This document shows, one piece after another, positions 1 to 6,972 of a DNA stretch of 18,163 nt (position 1 is its first letter; each line of letters begins with the position of its first letter). The position numbers and the translations under genes were made by a program. The notes below the pieces were generated by a model, which ran no database searches, had not been told where the DNA came from, and saw only the letters and a list, made by a program, of their open reading frames with translations. This DNA comes from VGBK01 sp964354255 (GTDB lineage Bacteria; Actinomycetota; Acidimicrobiia; Spongiisociales; UBA11373): assembly GCA_964354255.1 (NCBI GenBank), contig CAYGYX010000043.1:1-18163 (forward strand). The letters are read 5' to 3'.

Positions 1-1433
1 GCGAACTCGGCGAACCCCACCGGGTGCTCCCACCGCAGCGGCGACGGGGCGGACCCATCGGCCCGCATGACGAACAGGCCCGTGTACCCGTAGCGGTTGG
101 AGTTGAACACGATGAACTGCGCGTCCGGGCTCCAGGCCGGGTACTCGTCGTCGGAGGCGTCGAAGGTCAGCCGGGTCTCACCCTCGCCGGCGGCCGGCGC
201 CACCCAGATCTCGAAGTCCCCGGTCGCGTCGGAGATGTAGGCGATGCGAGTGCCGTCGGGCGACCAGGCCGGGTCGAACTCGTCGGCTTCGGTGCCCCGG
301 AAGAAACGCTGGTCGGTCCCGTCGGCGTTCATGATCCAGATGTCGCTCTGGCCGCCGGTTTCCCGGCGGTACACGATCTGCGAACCGTCGGGCGACCAGT
401 CGGCCGAGGCCTCGCGGTCGGGGCTGTCGGTGAGCGCGCTGATGCCGGCGGTGGCCAGGTCCAGCACGAACAGGTCGTACTCGTCGCCCACGCCGATGGC
501 GGCGAACACGATCTTGGTGCCGTCGGGTGAGAAGTCGGGTCCGCCCTCCGGGCCGGGGGTGTCGGTGATCCAGTCGTGCTGGCCGGTGGCCGGATCGACG
601 AGGTAGAGGTCGCTCTCCTCGCCGGGGACCGCGGCGGCGTAGACGATCATCGACCCGTCCGGGGACCATCCCGGCGCCTGCCGGGCCTCCTCGAGGTCGG
701 AGCGGTCCATGGTGAGGTTGCTTTCGAGGGGCAGACCCGCCTCGTCCCACTCGTAGAGCCACAGGTCCAGCTCGTTGAACTCGGCGATGACGGCCATCGT
801 CTGGCCGGGGAAGGTGATGGACGGGCCGGCCACCACCCCGTAGAGCGGCGTGTCGTCGGCCTGGTTGTCCAGGCTGGTGAAAGCACAGGCGAAGGTCCGC
901 TCGCCCGCCGCCCAGGAGTCCTCGAGCGGCCAGTGCACCCAGGCCGCCAACGCCACGTCGGGGAAGCCCCCGCCGAGGCGCTGCGCAAACGGGGCGGCGC
1001 AAGTCTCCTCGAACGTCACCTGCCAGAGAGTGTCGCCGTCGGGATAGGCAGCCCCCGGCTCGGCCGGGTACTCGCCCACGTAGAAGACCTCGTTGTCGTG
1101 CGGCGCGGCGCAATCGACGACGGTTGGCAAGACCGAGTAGTCGGCGTCGTCCCGAGCGGCGTTGTAGACGAGGTCCACGCACTCCCCCACCTCCCCATAG
1201 GCCTCGATCCAGGCGGTGTACTGCGTGCTGACAGCTGGCACGGTGGTGGCGGCCGCGGTGGTCGTGGTCGCCGGGGCAGTCGTGGTGGTGGTTGCGACCG
1301 TGGTGGGGGCGGCAGCGATGGTGGTCGGCGCAGCCGCCGTCGTGGTGGCGGCGTCGTCGCCGCCCCCGCAGGCCGCGGCCAACAGCGCCAGCCCGATACC
1401 CAAGGCGAGTGTGTGGAGTGCTCTTGTCTTCAT
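1..1433 (-). CDS. Lipoprotein with septum-formation-like domain and TolB-type PD40 propeller (C-terminus cut by window edge)
   Basis: This is an exported lipoprotein of unknown exact role; 477 residues are visible and the frame is still open at base 1. The N-terminus has a short charged region, a hydrophobic stretch and a lipobox ending at Cys22 (LLAAAC), so it is probably anchored to the outer face of the membrane. A Thr/Ala/Pro-rich linker runs to about residue 68. Residues ~80-185 look like the Septum_form domain of actinobacteria: VGEC, VVDCAAPHDNEVF, a third Cys in EETC, and SWAAGERTFAC. From about residue 250 there are at least five PD40/TolB blades with the motif WSPDG or FSPDG, typical of beta-propellers. 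ATG at 1433 is the only start giving a signal peptide. A TANNNT box (TAGCGT) lies 10 nt upstream. The domain assignments are by eye. The propeller is secure and the septum-formation match is good but not tested. Confidence 0.85.
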   Translation of the reverse strand, partial: MKTRALHTLALGIGLALLAAACGGGDDAATTTAAAPTTIAAAPTTVATTTTTAPATTTTAAATTVPAVSTQYTAWIEAYGEVGECVDLVYNAARDDADYSVLPTVVDCAAPHDNEVFYVGEYPAEPGAAYPDGDTLWQVTFEETCAAPFAQRLGGGFPDVALAAWVHWPLEDSWAAGERTFACAFTSLDNQADDTPLYGVVAGPSITFPGQTMAVIAEFNELDLWLYEWDEAGLPLESNLTMDRSDLEEARQAPGWSPDGSMIVYAAAVPGEESDLYLVDPATGQHDWITDTPGPEGGPDFSPDGTKIVFAAIGVGDEYDLFVLDLATAGISALTDSPDREASADWSPDGSQIVYRRETGGQSDIWIMNADGTDQRFFRGTEADEFDPAWSPDGTRIAYISDATGDFEIWVAPAAGEGETRLTFDASDDEYPAWSPDAQFIVFNSNRYGYTGLFVMRADGSAPSPLRWEHPVGFAEF

Positions 1434-1443
1434 GAGGGTGGGA

Positions 1444-1449
1444 ACGCTA
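1444..1449 (-). promoter_or_regulatory. Candidate -10 box (TAGCGT) for the TolB-like lipoprotein gene
   Basis: TAGCGT on the minus strand fits TANNNT and ends 10 nt before the ATG at 1433. A start site about 7 nt downstream would give a leader of only about 4 nt. No -35 element is evident. Confidence 0.35.
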
Positions 1450-1474
1450 AAGACACGGGTGCACTACTTGAGGC

Positions 1475-1488
1475 GGCGCGTCCGCGCC
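1475..1488 (-). terminator. Weak hairpin after the OB-fold gene
   Basis: GGCGC-GTCC-GCGCC forms a 5-bp perfect stem in the 101-bp gap after the OB-fold gene stop. There is no T-run, so termination is only a suggestion from its position. Confidence 0.25.
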
Positions 1489-1534
1489 ACCGGGATCCCA
1501 CGCACGGGCGACGCCGTCGAGCAGGCGACCGACG

Positions 1535-2125
1535 CTAGAAGGCGAAACCCTGGGGCAGGTCGGCCGCCTCGGTGCCCTCGGGCACCCAGGACAGGTCGAG
1601 GATGGTGTAGGTCGGGTCGACCTTCCGGAAGATCGGGACGACCCGCAGGCCGATCTCGGGCTCGCCCACACAGAGGTAGCTCATCAGGATCGTGGGCACG
1701 CCGTCGAACTCGATGTTGATGAACTTGATCGGTGTAGGGAGCACGTTGAAGGCGCCCGACCGTTCGCAGACCATGAACGTGTGGACCTTGGCGGTCTGCT
1801 GGGCGAGCTCCGTCATGTCCAAGACGGTGTTGCGGCTCAGGCAGTCGCTGCAATGGATGCGGAAGGGCTGGTAGACGGTGCCCTTGCTGCCACACCCGGG
1901 GTTGTCGCACCGGGTGGCCATCAGCCTGCCCTGGGCGAGCGACTCGAAGAACGGGGCCTCGCCGCCGTAGGAGTGGATGTAGACCATCTCACGGGGGTTG
2001 GTGACGCCGAGCAGCCTCCAGCCTTCGTCGGCGCTGCGGATCGGCGTGTTGGGCTCGATGCCATGGAAGTCGCCCTTGGGGCGGTACTTGTTGTCCTTCA
2101 CCGTCACGGTTCCGGAAATACTCAT
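1535..2125 (-). CDS. Zinc-ribbon/OB-fold (DUF35) partner of the upstream thiolase homologue
   Basis: This 196-residue protein has the DUF35 layout: an N-terminal helical part with the usual FFESLAQGRLMATRC lead-in, a rubredoxin-like zinc ribbon, then an OB-fold from about residue 105. The four likely zinc ligands are Cys73, Cys78, Cys92 and Cys95 (C-x4-C-x13-C-x2-C). Proteins of this family do not act alone. They bind thiolase-fold enzymes, as in archaeal thiolase/HMG-CoA synthase complexes, ChsH2 with the aldolase Ltp2, and BbsA with BbsB, and they help hold the acyl-CoA. The gene starts 9 bp after the stop of the thiolase gene. The ribosome site GGAGG overlaps that stop (TAGGAGGATGAGATG), so the two are translated together and probably in similar amounts. 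It is complete, with ATG at 2125 and TAG at 1535-1537. The zinc site and partner role are inferred from family knowledge; the substrate is unknown. Confidence 0.88.
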   Translation of the reverse strand: MSISGTVTVKDNKYRPKGDFHGIEPNTPIRSADEGWRLLGVTNPREMVYIHSYGGEAPFFESLAQGRLMATRCDNPGCGSKGTVYQPFRIHCSDCLSRNTVLDMTELAQQTAKVHTFMVCERSGAFNVLPTPIKFINIEFDGVPTILMSYLCVGEPEIGLRVVPIFRKVDPTYTILDLSWVPEGTEAADLPQGFAF

Positions 2126-2134
2126 CTCATCCTC

Positions 2135-3571
2135 CTAGGCGTCTGCCTTGAGCAGGCTGTCGGGGTCCATCAGGATCGTGGCGGTCACGTGGGACCCGAC
2201 GCCCGCGTGGCTGATCGCCAGCGCGCGCTTCGCCCCCTCGACCTGGAGATCAGCCCAGTCCCCCGGCTTCTGCCTCCCGTAGCGCTGCCAACGGTTCGGG
2301 TCGCCGTGGATCTCCCCCCAACGGGTCCACAGGTGGGTCGCGAGCTCGAAGACCTGCATGATGCCCGTGGCGCCCACTGCGTGCATGCAGCCGATGAGGC
2401 CGCCCGAGAGGTTCGAGGGCAGCCGGCCCGGCCGGCTCGTCCTGGGGTTCGTGTGGTAGCAGTCGCCGGACTCAACGAAGTCGCGGCCGTAGCCGTAGGG
2501 CCGCAGGCCGATGTCCTCGTAGGTCTGCATGTCGCTGATGGTGAACGCGTCGTGCAGCTCGATGACGTCGAGATCCTCCATGGGATCGACGATGCCGGTC
2601 ATGCGGTAGCCGTAGTAAGCGCTCATCCGAGCCGCGAGGAACCCGGTGAAGCCGGGGTACCGCTCGCCCCCGGGGAAGCGCTCGCCGAGGTCCTCGTACT
2701 GGTCGGCGGTCTCGTTGGGCAGGAGCGGGATCTCCATGTGCATCCGGTCGGCCGGGCGCAGGGTGTGGGAGCCCGCGGCGACCCAGATCCGCAGCGGCTT
2801 GTTCTTGGTGCCCCGGGTCAACTCCATCGCCGTGTCCTCGTCACAGATGATGGCGCAGGCGGCGCCCACGCTCATCAGGCAGCAGTCGAGGGCGCGCAGC
2901 GGGTAGGCCACCACCGGCGACGCCAGGACGTCCTCGACGGTGATCTTCATGGGTGCCTGGGCATAGGGGTTGAAGCGGGCGTAGCCGTGGTGCTTGACGG
3001 AGATCTCGGCCATCGTGCGCCGGAACGAGTCCTCCGCCTTGCCGAACACCTGCCAGTACTTCTGCGCCATCACGGCGTAGTAGCCGGTGTAGATGTGGCC
3101 GAGCGGGGACTCCCAGTCCTTGTCGGCGGCGCAGGAGATGAGGAAGTTCCCCTCGTCGGTGGGGACCTCGTCCATGCGCTCCCAGCCCATGGCGAGCGCG
3201 CAGTCCGAGTAGCCCGACGCCACCGCCTTCACCGCCTCCCACAGGGTCGAGCCACCCGTGGCACCGCCGGTCTTGACGCCGATGTTGCCCAGGGGGTCGA
3301 GGCCGAGGCGGTCGTGGATCACGGCCTCGCCCAGCAGTTGATCGCCGAAGTGGTCGGCGAAGTGGCCGTAGTAGGCGGTATGGATGTAGCTCTTCAGCTC
3401 GGCCGGCGTCTTGTCGATCAGCGCGGCCGCCTCCACGAACGCCTCGATGCACAACTCCTCGGTGCGCTTGCCCGGGAAGGCCCGGTCGAAGGGCGTCTGC
3501 CCGGCGGTGACCACGTAGACCGGCCTGGCCAGCTTGGGAATCCTCAACTGCCTGTCGCTGAACTTGATCAT
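2135..3571 (-). CDS. SCP2-type thiolase homologue lacking the catalytic cysteines (possible acyl-CoA aldolase)
   Basis: This 478-residue protein aligns by eye with SCP2/SCPx-type thiolases. Residues 98-135 match the active-site region (GATGGSTLWEAV, then CALAMGWERMDE). Residues 336-356 match the HDCF loop and 388-410 the GHP-GATG loop. The nucleophilic Cys of the CxTG motif is Gly103, and the HDCF motif reads HDAF (Ala342), so both SCP2-thiolase cysteines are missing. His397 of the MHAVGATG loop is kept, and His455 sits where SCPx has HN. A normal Claisen or thiolytic reaction through an acyl-Cys intermediate therefore looks impossible. Ltp2, a steroid side-chain aldolase that pairs with a DUF35 protein and also lacks the thiolase cysteines, is a precedent. 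The start is ATG 3571 because GGAGG lies 5 nt upstream (AGGAGGGTCGATG) and family homology begins there. A longer frame back to 3721 overlaps the tad gene. The substrate is unknown. Confidence 0.87.
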   Translation of the reverse strand: MIKFSDRQLRIPKLARPVYVVTAGQTPFDRAFPGKRTEELCIEAFVEAAALIDKTPAELKSYIHTAYYGHFADHFGDQLLGEAVIHDRLGLDPLGNIGVKTGGATGGSTLWEAVKAVASGYSDCALAMGWERMDEVPTDEGNFLISCAADKDWESPLGHIYTGYYAVMAQKYWQVFGKAEDSFRRTMAEISVKHHGYARFNPYAQAPMKITVEDVLASPVVAYPLRALDCCLMSVGAACAIICDEDTAMELTRGTKNKPLRIWVAAGSHTLRPADRMHMEIPLLPNETADQYEDLGERFPGGERYPGFTGFLAARMSAYYGYRMTGIVDPMEDLDVIELHDAFTISDMQTYEDIGLRPYGYGRDFVESGDCYHTNPRTSRPGRLPSNLSGGLIGCMHAVGATGIMQVFELATHLWTRWGEIHGDPNRWQRYGRQKPGDWADLQVEGAKRALAISHAGVGSHVTATILMDPDSLLKADA

Positions 3572-3590
3572 CGACCCTCCTGCTGCGATG

Positions 3591-3600
3591 GGCGGCCGCC
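3591..3600. other. GC palindrome between the tad operon and the thiolase gene
   Basis: GGCGGCCGCC is a perfect 10-bp palindrome in the 71-bp gap between the tad operon stop (3643) and the thiolase start. There is no T-run and no convincing promoter in the gap, so it could end tad transcripts or the genes may be co-transcribed. Confidence 0.25.
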
Positions 3601-3642
3601 TCCCATTCTGGCCGAAGGAAGAGGCAGGTTGCCCGCCGACCC

Positions 3643-4032
3643 TCATTCCCCGGTCAGCAGCAGGGCGGGGAGGAACTCGGCGCGGCCGGTGGCAGTGATG
3701 GTCACCGTCCCCGCCGGCCACAGGGAGGCCTCCCGGCTCACCTGGACGGTCACCGTGCGCGCCTCCCAGGACGGGTCCAGGGGACAGGAACAGGAGAGGA
3801 GCCGGGCCCCGTTGGCGGCGGCGAAGCGGGCCGCCTCGTCGGCCGGGGTCCCCTGGGCCCCAAAGGGCAGGAAGGTCACCGGGGCGGCGGCCAGGGCAGC
3901 GGCATCGGCGGCGGCGACCGCCTCCACCCGGGCGAGCAGGTAGGACCCGACGGCCCCAAGGACGGCGGCCAGCAGGAGCACCACCCCGGCCACGGCGGCC
4001 AGCAGCACCGCCGCCCCACCCCGGTCGTTCAC
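3643..4032 (-). CDS. TadE-like protein, Rv3654c/TIGR03816 family
   Basis: This 129-residue last gene of the Tad operon starts with DRGGAAVLLAAVAGVV, a pilin-like N-terminus with one long membrane segment (about residues 6-33). A motif resembling AAADAAALAAA follows (about 38-50), typical of the second TadE-like protein of actinobacterial Tad loci (Rv3654c in M. tuberculosis). The remainder is a small extracellular domain with a CSC pair. It is probably a minor pseudopilin. The GTG start at 4032 overlaps the TGA of the upstream tadE (GTGA), which is tight translational coupling. The longer in-frame ATG at 4077 would run far into tadE and was not used. Family placement rests on the N-terminal motif, length and operon position. 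Confidence 0.82.
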   Translation of the reverse strand: MNDRGGAAVLLAAVAGVVLLLAAVLGAVGSYLLARVEAVAAADAAALAAAPVTFLPFGAQGTPADEAARFAAANGARLLSCSCPLDPSWEARTVTVQVSREASLWPAGTVTITATGRAEFLPALLLTGE

Positions 4033-4394
4033 CGCTCCACCCGCATCGTGCAGCGCCCCTCCAGGTAGACGGTCCACCCGCCGAACAGCGGGGCGGCCAC
4101 CGTGTGGGGCAGGCGCACCGTCACCGCGGCCTGCCCCCCGACCACGTGGTCCCGGGACACCGAGACCAGGGCCTGCCCTCCCAGGCCTTCGCCCAGGAAG
4201 CTGCGCACCGCCGCCGCCGCCGCCGCCGGGTCGGGGGTGGTGGCCGCCTCGCGCGCCCCTTCCCGGGCGGCCTGGCTCACCTCCAGCTGGGTACGGGCGA
4301 CCACCGCCACCTCGACGGCCCCGAGCAGCACCACCAGCACCAGGGGCAGGACCAGGGCGAACTCGACCACCGCGCTGCCCCGCCTTCCCCTCAC
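4029..4394 (-). CDS. tadE: TadE family minor pilin
   Basis: This 121-residue protein has the TadE signature: a short basic N-terminus (MRGRRGSAVVEFALVLP) with the conserved Glu at position 11, then one hydrophobic helix to about residue 30. A helical region and a beta-rich exported tail follow. TadE proteins are minor pseudopilins processed by a TadV-type prepilin peptidase, which is not in this window. The GTG start at 4394 overlaps the TGA of the pilin gene (GTGA) and places the motif at the N-terminus. An in-frame ATG at 4481 would add 29 unlikely residues. It corresponds in order to M. tuberculosis Rv3655c. Confidence 0.88.
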   Translation of the reverse strand: MRGRRGSAVVEFALVLPLVLVVLLGAVEVAVVARTQLEVSQAAREGAREAATTPDPAAAAAAVRSFLGEGLGGQALVSVSRDHVVGGQAAVTVRLPHTVAAPLFGGWTVYLEGRCTMRVER

Positions 4395-4573
4395 GGGGTG
4401 GGAGCCCCTTCGACCACCCCGCGCACCTTGCGTATCACTGCCTCGAAGAACTCGGGGAGGACACCACTGGTGGAAGCCCACACGATGAGGGCGAGGGCGA
4501 CCACCGCCGCGGCGACGATCACCAGGGCGTACTCGGCGGTGGCCTGACCGGACTCGTTTCTCAACCTGAACAA
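4391..4573 (-). CDS. Flp-type pilin subunit (DUF4244 family)
   Basis: This 60-residue protein is the likely major pilin. The N-terminus MFRLRNESGQATAEYALVIV carries the class III signal peptide features: a basic lead, then ESGQATAEYAL with the Glu and Tyr of Flp pilins. A hydrophobic helix to about residue 34 and a short tail follow. It fits DUF4244 (Rv3656c) by size and operon place. TTG at 4573 is preferred because AAAGGAG lies 5 nt upstream. GTG at 4579, two codons earlier in the same frame, overlaps that ribosome site. The stop overlaps tadE by 4 bp. It is the only gene in the operon separated from its upstream neighbour by a real gap (43 bp). Confidence 0.85.
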   Translation of the reverse strand: MFRLRNESGQATAEYALVIVAAAVVALALIVWASTSGVLPEFFEAVIRKVRGVVEGAPTP

Positions 4574-4591
4574 GCTCACTCCTTTGGTCGG

Positions 4592-4606
4592 GCCGGCCGG
4601 GCCGGC
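4592..4606 (-). promoter_or_regulatory. Perfect hairpin in the tadC-pilin gap
   Basis: GCCGGCC-G/C-GGCCGGC gives a 7-bp perfect stem with a minimal 1-nt loop, just upstream of the pilin ribosome site. It could be an RNA processing or stabilising element that lets pilin be made in excess of the machinery, or a weak terminator. The function is inference from its position. Confidence 0.35.
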
Positions 4607-4616
4607 GCGGTCCCCC

Positions 4617-5252
4617 TCAGCGCAAGACCTCCAGACGCGCCAGCGACTCGAGCAGGGCCGGCCCCACCACCAGCACAACGAAGCCGGGCAGGATCAGCAG
4701 GGCGAGAGGCAGCAGCAGCCGCACCGGGAGCCGCCGGGCCCGCTCGAGGTGGCGCGCCTGCTCGGCATGTCGCCGCTCGGCGGCAAAGGCCTCGACCGCC
4801 GCGGCCAGGGGCGCACCGGTGGCGGCGGCGCGAGCGGTCAGGCGGTACAGACGCTCCCCCCGGCCTCCCGCCGAGGCCAGCGCCGCCGCCACCCCCAGGC
4901 GGTCCATCGCCCGGCGCAAGCGCCGCACCTCGGCAGCCAGGGGCGGAGCCACCTCCCCGGCAGCCTCATCGAGGGCCGCCGGCAGGCTCAAGCCTGCCCC
5001 CAGGCCCAGCGCCACCAGGTCGGCCAGGAGCACCACGTCGGCTTCCGCCGCCGCCTCCTCCAGGCGCGGCCGCCGGAGACGCCGGGAAAGGCGCCAGCAG
5101 GCCCAAGCCAGCCCCACCGTCGCCCCCAGCAGGGGAGCCAGCACCACGGTGGCCGCCAGGGTGCCGACCAGCACGGGGCGCCTCGCCCGCCGCACCCGGC
5201 GAGCCACCGAGGAAGCCGCCAGGCCGGCCACCACGGCCAGGGTGGCGGTCAT
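4617..5252 (-). CDS. tadC: TadC, inner-membrane platform protein (T2SS F family)
   Basis: This 211-residue membrane protein of the Tad pilus assembly platform has an N-terminal membrane segment (about 28-52) and a basic stretch (SRRLRR). The cytoplasmic T2SSF domain (about 68-170) includes LVALGLGAGLSLPAAL and a TARAAATGAPLAAAV repeat half. A strong hydrophobic hairpin lies at the end (about 177-204). TadC pairs with TadB around the ATPase to extract pilin from the membrane. ATG 5252 overlaps the TGA of tadB (ATGA), so it is preferred over ATG 5279. It is shorter than the roughly 300-residue TadC of proteobacteria but normal for actinobacterial loci (Rv3657c). Confidence 0.88.
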   Translation of the reverse strand: MTATLAVVAGLAASSVARRVRRARRPVLVGTLAATVVLAPLLGATVGLAWACWRLSRRLRRPRLEEAAAEADVVLLADLVALGLGAGLSLPAALDEAAGEVAPPLAAEVRRLRRAMDRLGVAAALASAGGRGERLYRLTARAAATGAPLAAAVEAFAAERRHAEQARHLERARRLPVRLLLPLALLILPGFVVLVVGPALLESLARLEVLR

Positions 5253-5917
5253 CGGCCCGCCCCCCGCACCATCAGCCACACGATCCCCACCCCGGCGGCC
5301 TCCAGGCCCAGGCCGACGGCCAGCACCACGGGACCGGCCGGGCTGCCCAGCAGGGCGCCCGCCCTCCCGGTAACCGCCAGCATGGCCAGGAGGGCGAGAG
5401 GCAGGCTCCCCACCACCCAGGCCGACGCCCGGGCCTGGGCGGTGAGAGCGCGCCGCTCCCGCTCCAGACGCCCCACCTCGGCCGCCCGCCCCGCCAAGCT
5501 GTGGAACAGCGCCGCCACCCGTCCCCCGGTGGCCGAAGCCAGGCGGAAGGCGGCCGCCGCCAGCCGCCCGTTCACCGGCAGGGCCGACTCCAACGCCTCC
5601 CCCACCTGCCCGGCCGGGAGACCGGCCCCCGCCAGGCGGCAGGCCCGGCCCAGGCCGAGGGCGGGGGCCCGGGCGGCGGCGGCCACCAGCGCGCTACGCA
5701 GCGCCGCCCCGGCCCCGAGCTCGGCGGCCAGGCCCTGCAGGAAGTCGGCCTCGTCGCCCGGTCCGGGCTGGCGCCGTCCCCGGCGAGCGATCACCGCCCA
5801 CAGCGCCGCCGCCGCCAGCAGCCACAGGGGGCGCCAGAACGCCAGGCCGGCCACCGCCACCACCACCAGCGGGGCCCCGCCGGCGAGGGCCAGGGCGAGG
5901 ATCGCCACACTCAGCAC
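5249..5917 (-). CDS. tadB: TadB, inner-membrane platform protein (T2SS F family)
   Basis: This 222-residue partner of TadC has two closely spaced membrane segments at the N-terminus (about 2-43), a T2SSF domain (about 56-155) and two C-terminal membrane segments (about 165-185 and 195-217). The T2SSF domain has FLQGLAAELGAGAALRSAL and FRLASATGGRVAALF as typical motifs. GTG 5917 is chosen because GGGAGG lies about 8 nt upstream and it overlaps the tadA stop by 7 bp. The ATG at 6091 lies deep inside tadA and yields a low-complexity extension. Position and fold match Rv3658c. Confidence 0.87.
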   Translation of the reverse strand: MLSVAILALALAGGAPLVVVAVAGLAFWRPLWLLAAAALWAVIARRGRRQPGPGDEADFLQGLAAELGAGAALRSALVAAAARAPALGLGRACRLAGAGLPAGQVGEALESALPVNGRLAAAAFRLASATGGRVAALFHSLAGRAAEVGRLERERRALTAQARASAWVVGSLPLALLAMLAVTGRAGALLGSPAGPVVLAVGLGLEAAGVGIVWLMVRGAGR

Positions 5918-6972
5918 CCGTACACCTCCCGTAGGCCCTCCCCGGCCACCTCGGCCACCGCCTCCACCAGGCGCCGCTCCCCGCGCCGGGCCATGTGCAC
6001 CACCAGGTCGACGGCGGCGTGCAGTTGGCGGCGCACCGCGTCGGCAGCCGGGCGGCTCTCCCCGGACAGGGCCAGCGTCTCCAGGCGCCACAGGGCCTCG
6101 GCGGGGCCGTTGGCGTGCACCGTCCCCATGGAGCCGGGGTGGCCCGTGCTCATCGCCTGGATGAGGTCGAGGGCCTCCGGGCCGCGCACCTCTCCCACCA
6201 CGATGCGGTCGGGGCGGAGTCGCAGGGCGTGGCGCACCAGCGTGCGCAGGGTGATCTCACCGGCTCCCTCCGCGTTGGGGGGCCGGGCCTCGAGGCGCAC
6301 GACGTGTCCCCCGAAGCTGAGTTCGGCCGCATCCTCGATGGTCACCACCCGCTCCCCGGCGGGCACTTCGGCGGAGAGCACGTTGAGCAGGGTGGTCTTC
6401 CCCGACCCGGTCCCCCCGCTCACCAGCAGGTTGCGGCGCCCGACCACCGCGACCCGCAGCAGCTGGGCTCCCTCCGGCCGCAGGGACCCGGCCGCCACCA
6501 TGGCGGGCAGGTCGGGCACGGCCGGGGTGAAGCGGCGGATGGCCACCACCGGGCCGTCCACCGCCGCCGGGGGGATCATCGCGTGCAGCCGGGACCCGTC
6601 GGGGAGACGGGCGGCCACGGCCGGGGAGGCCCGGTCGAGGCGCAGGCCGAGCGGGGCGATGGCTCGCTCCACTGCCGCCACCACCGCCGCCTCATCGGCG
6701 AAGCCGACCGTGGTCCTCTCCAGCCGTCCTGCCCGCTCCACCCACACCTCGCCGGGGGCATTGACCAGCACGTCGCTGACGGCCGGATCGGCCAGGAGCG
6801 CCTCCAGTGGGCCCAGGCCGGCGAGGGCGTCCACCGCCGCCAGCGCCACCGCTTCGGCCTCCAGGGGAGCCTCATCGGCGGCGATGCGCCGCGCCGCCGG
6901 CAGGAGGTCGGCCCGGCGCAGCGGCACGGCCGAGTCCACCAGGCGGCCCACCACCCGCTCTAGTGCCCCCAC
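5911..6972 (-). CDS. tadA: TadA/CpaF secretion ATPase
   Basis: This is the hexameric ATPase that drives Tad pilus assembly or secretion, 353 residues. The N-terminal domain (about 1-145) contains the SDVLVNAPGEVWVERAGRL segment typical of TadA. The RecA-like core has Walker A GGTGSGKTT (Lys192), the Asp box TIEDAAEL (about 211-218), Walker B RIVVGEVRG with Glu261, and the His box GHPGSMGTVHAN (277-288). All catalytic motifs are present, so the enzyme should be active. GTG 6972 is used; it overlaps the upstream gene by 13 bp. It corresponds to Rv3659c. No retraction ATPase is present, as is normal for Tad systems. Confidence 0.94.
   Translation of the reverse strand: MGALERVVGRLVDSAVPLRRADLLPAARRIAADEAPLEAEAVALAAVDALAGLGPLEALLADPAVSDVLVNAPGEVWVERAGRLERTTVGFADEAAVVAAVERAIAPLGLRLDRASPAVAARLPDGSRLHAMIPPAAVDGPVVAIRRFTPAVPDLPAMVAAGSLRPEGAQLLRVAVVGRRNLLVSGGTGSGKTTLLNVLSAEVPAGERVVTIEDAAELSFGGHVVRLEARPPNAEGAGEITLRTLVRHALRLRPDRIVVGEVRGPEALDLIQAMSTGHPGSMGTVHANGPAEALWRLETLALSGESRPAADAVRRQLHAAVDLVVHMARRGERRLVEAVAEVAGEGLREVYGC

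Noticed and set aside
1240..1375. GTG/GTC-rich tandem-like stretch resembling a short repeat array
   Set aside because: It encodes the Thr/Ala-rich linker of the lipoprotein; the periodicity comes from Thr codons and there are no spacers as in CRISPR. The stretch at 17865-17945 has the same explanation.
3572..3721. Longer start of the thiolase gene
   Set aside because: It would overlap the tad operon end and lacks homology; ATG 3571 has a strong ribosome site.
1781..3943. Long plus-strand open frame (720 residues) over the thiolase/OB-fold region
   Set aside because: It is antisense to two genes with clear family motifs, is rich in Val, Gly, Arg and His as expected of GC-rich antisense frames, and has no recognisable domain.
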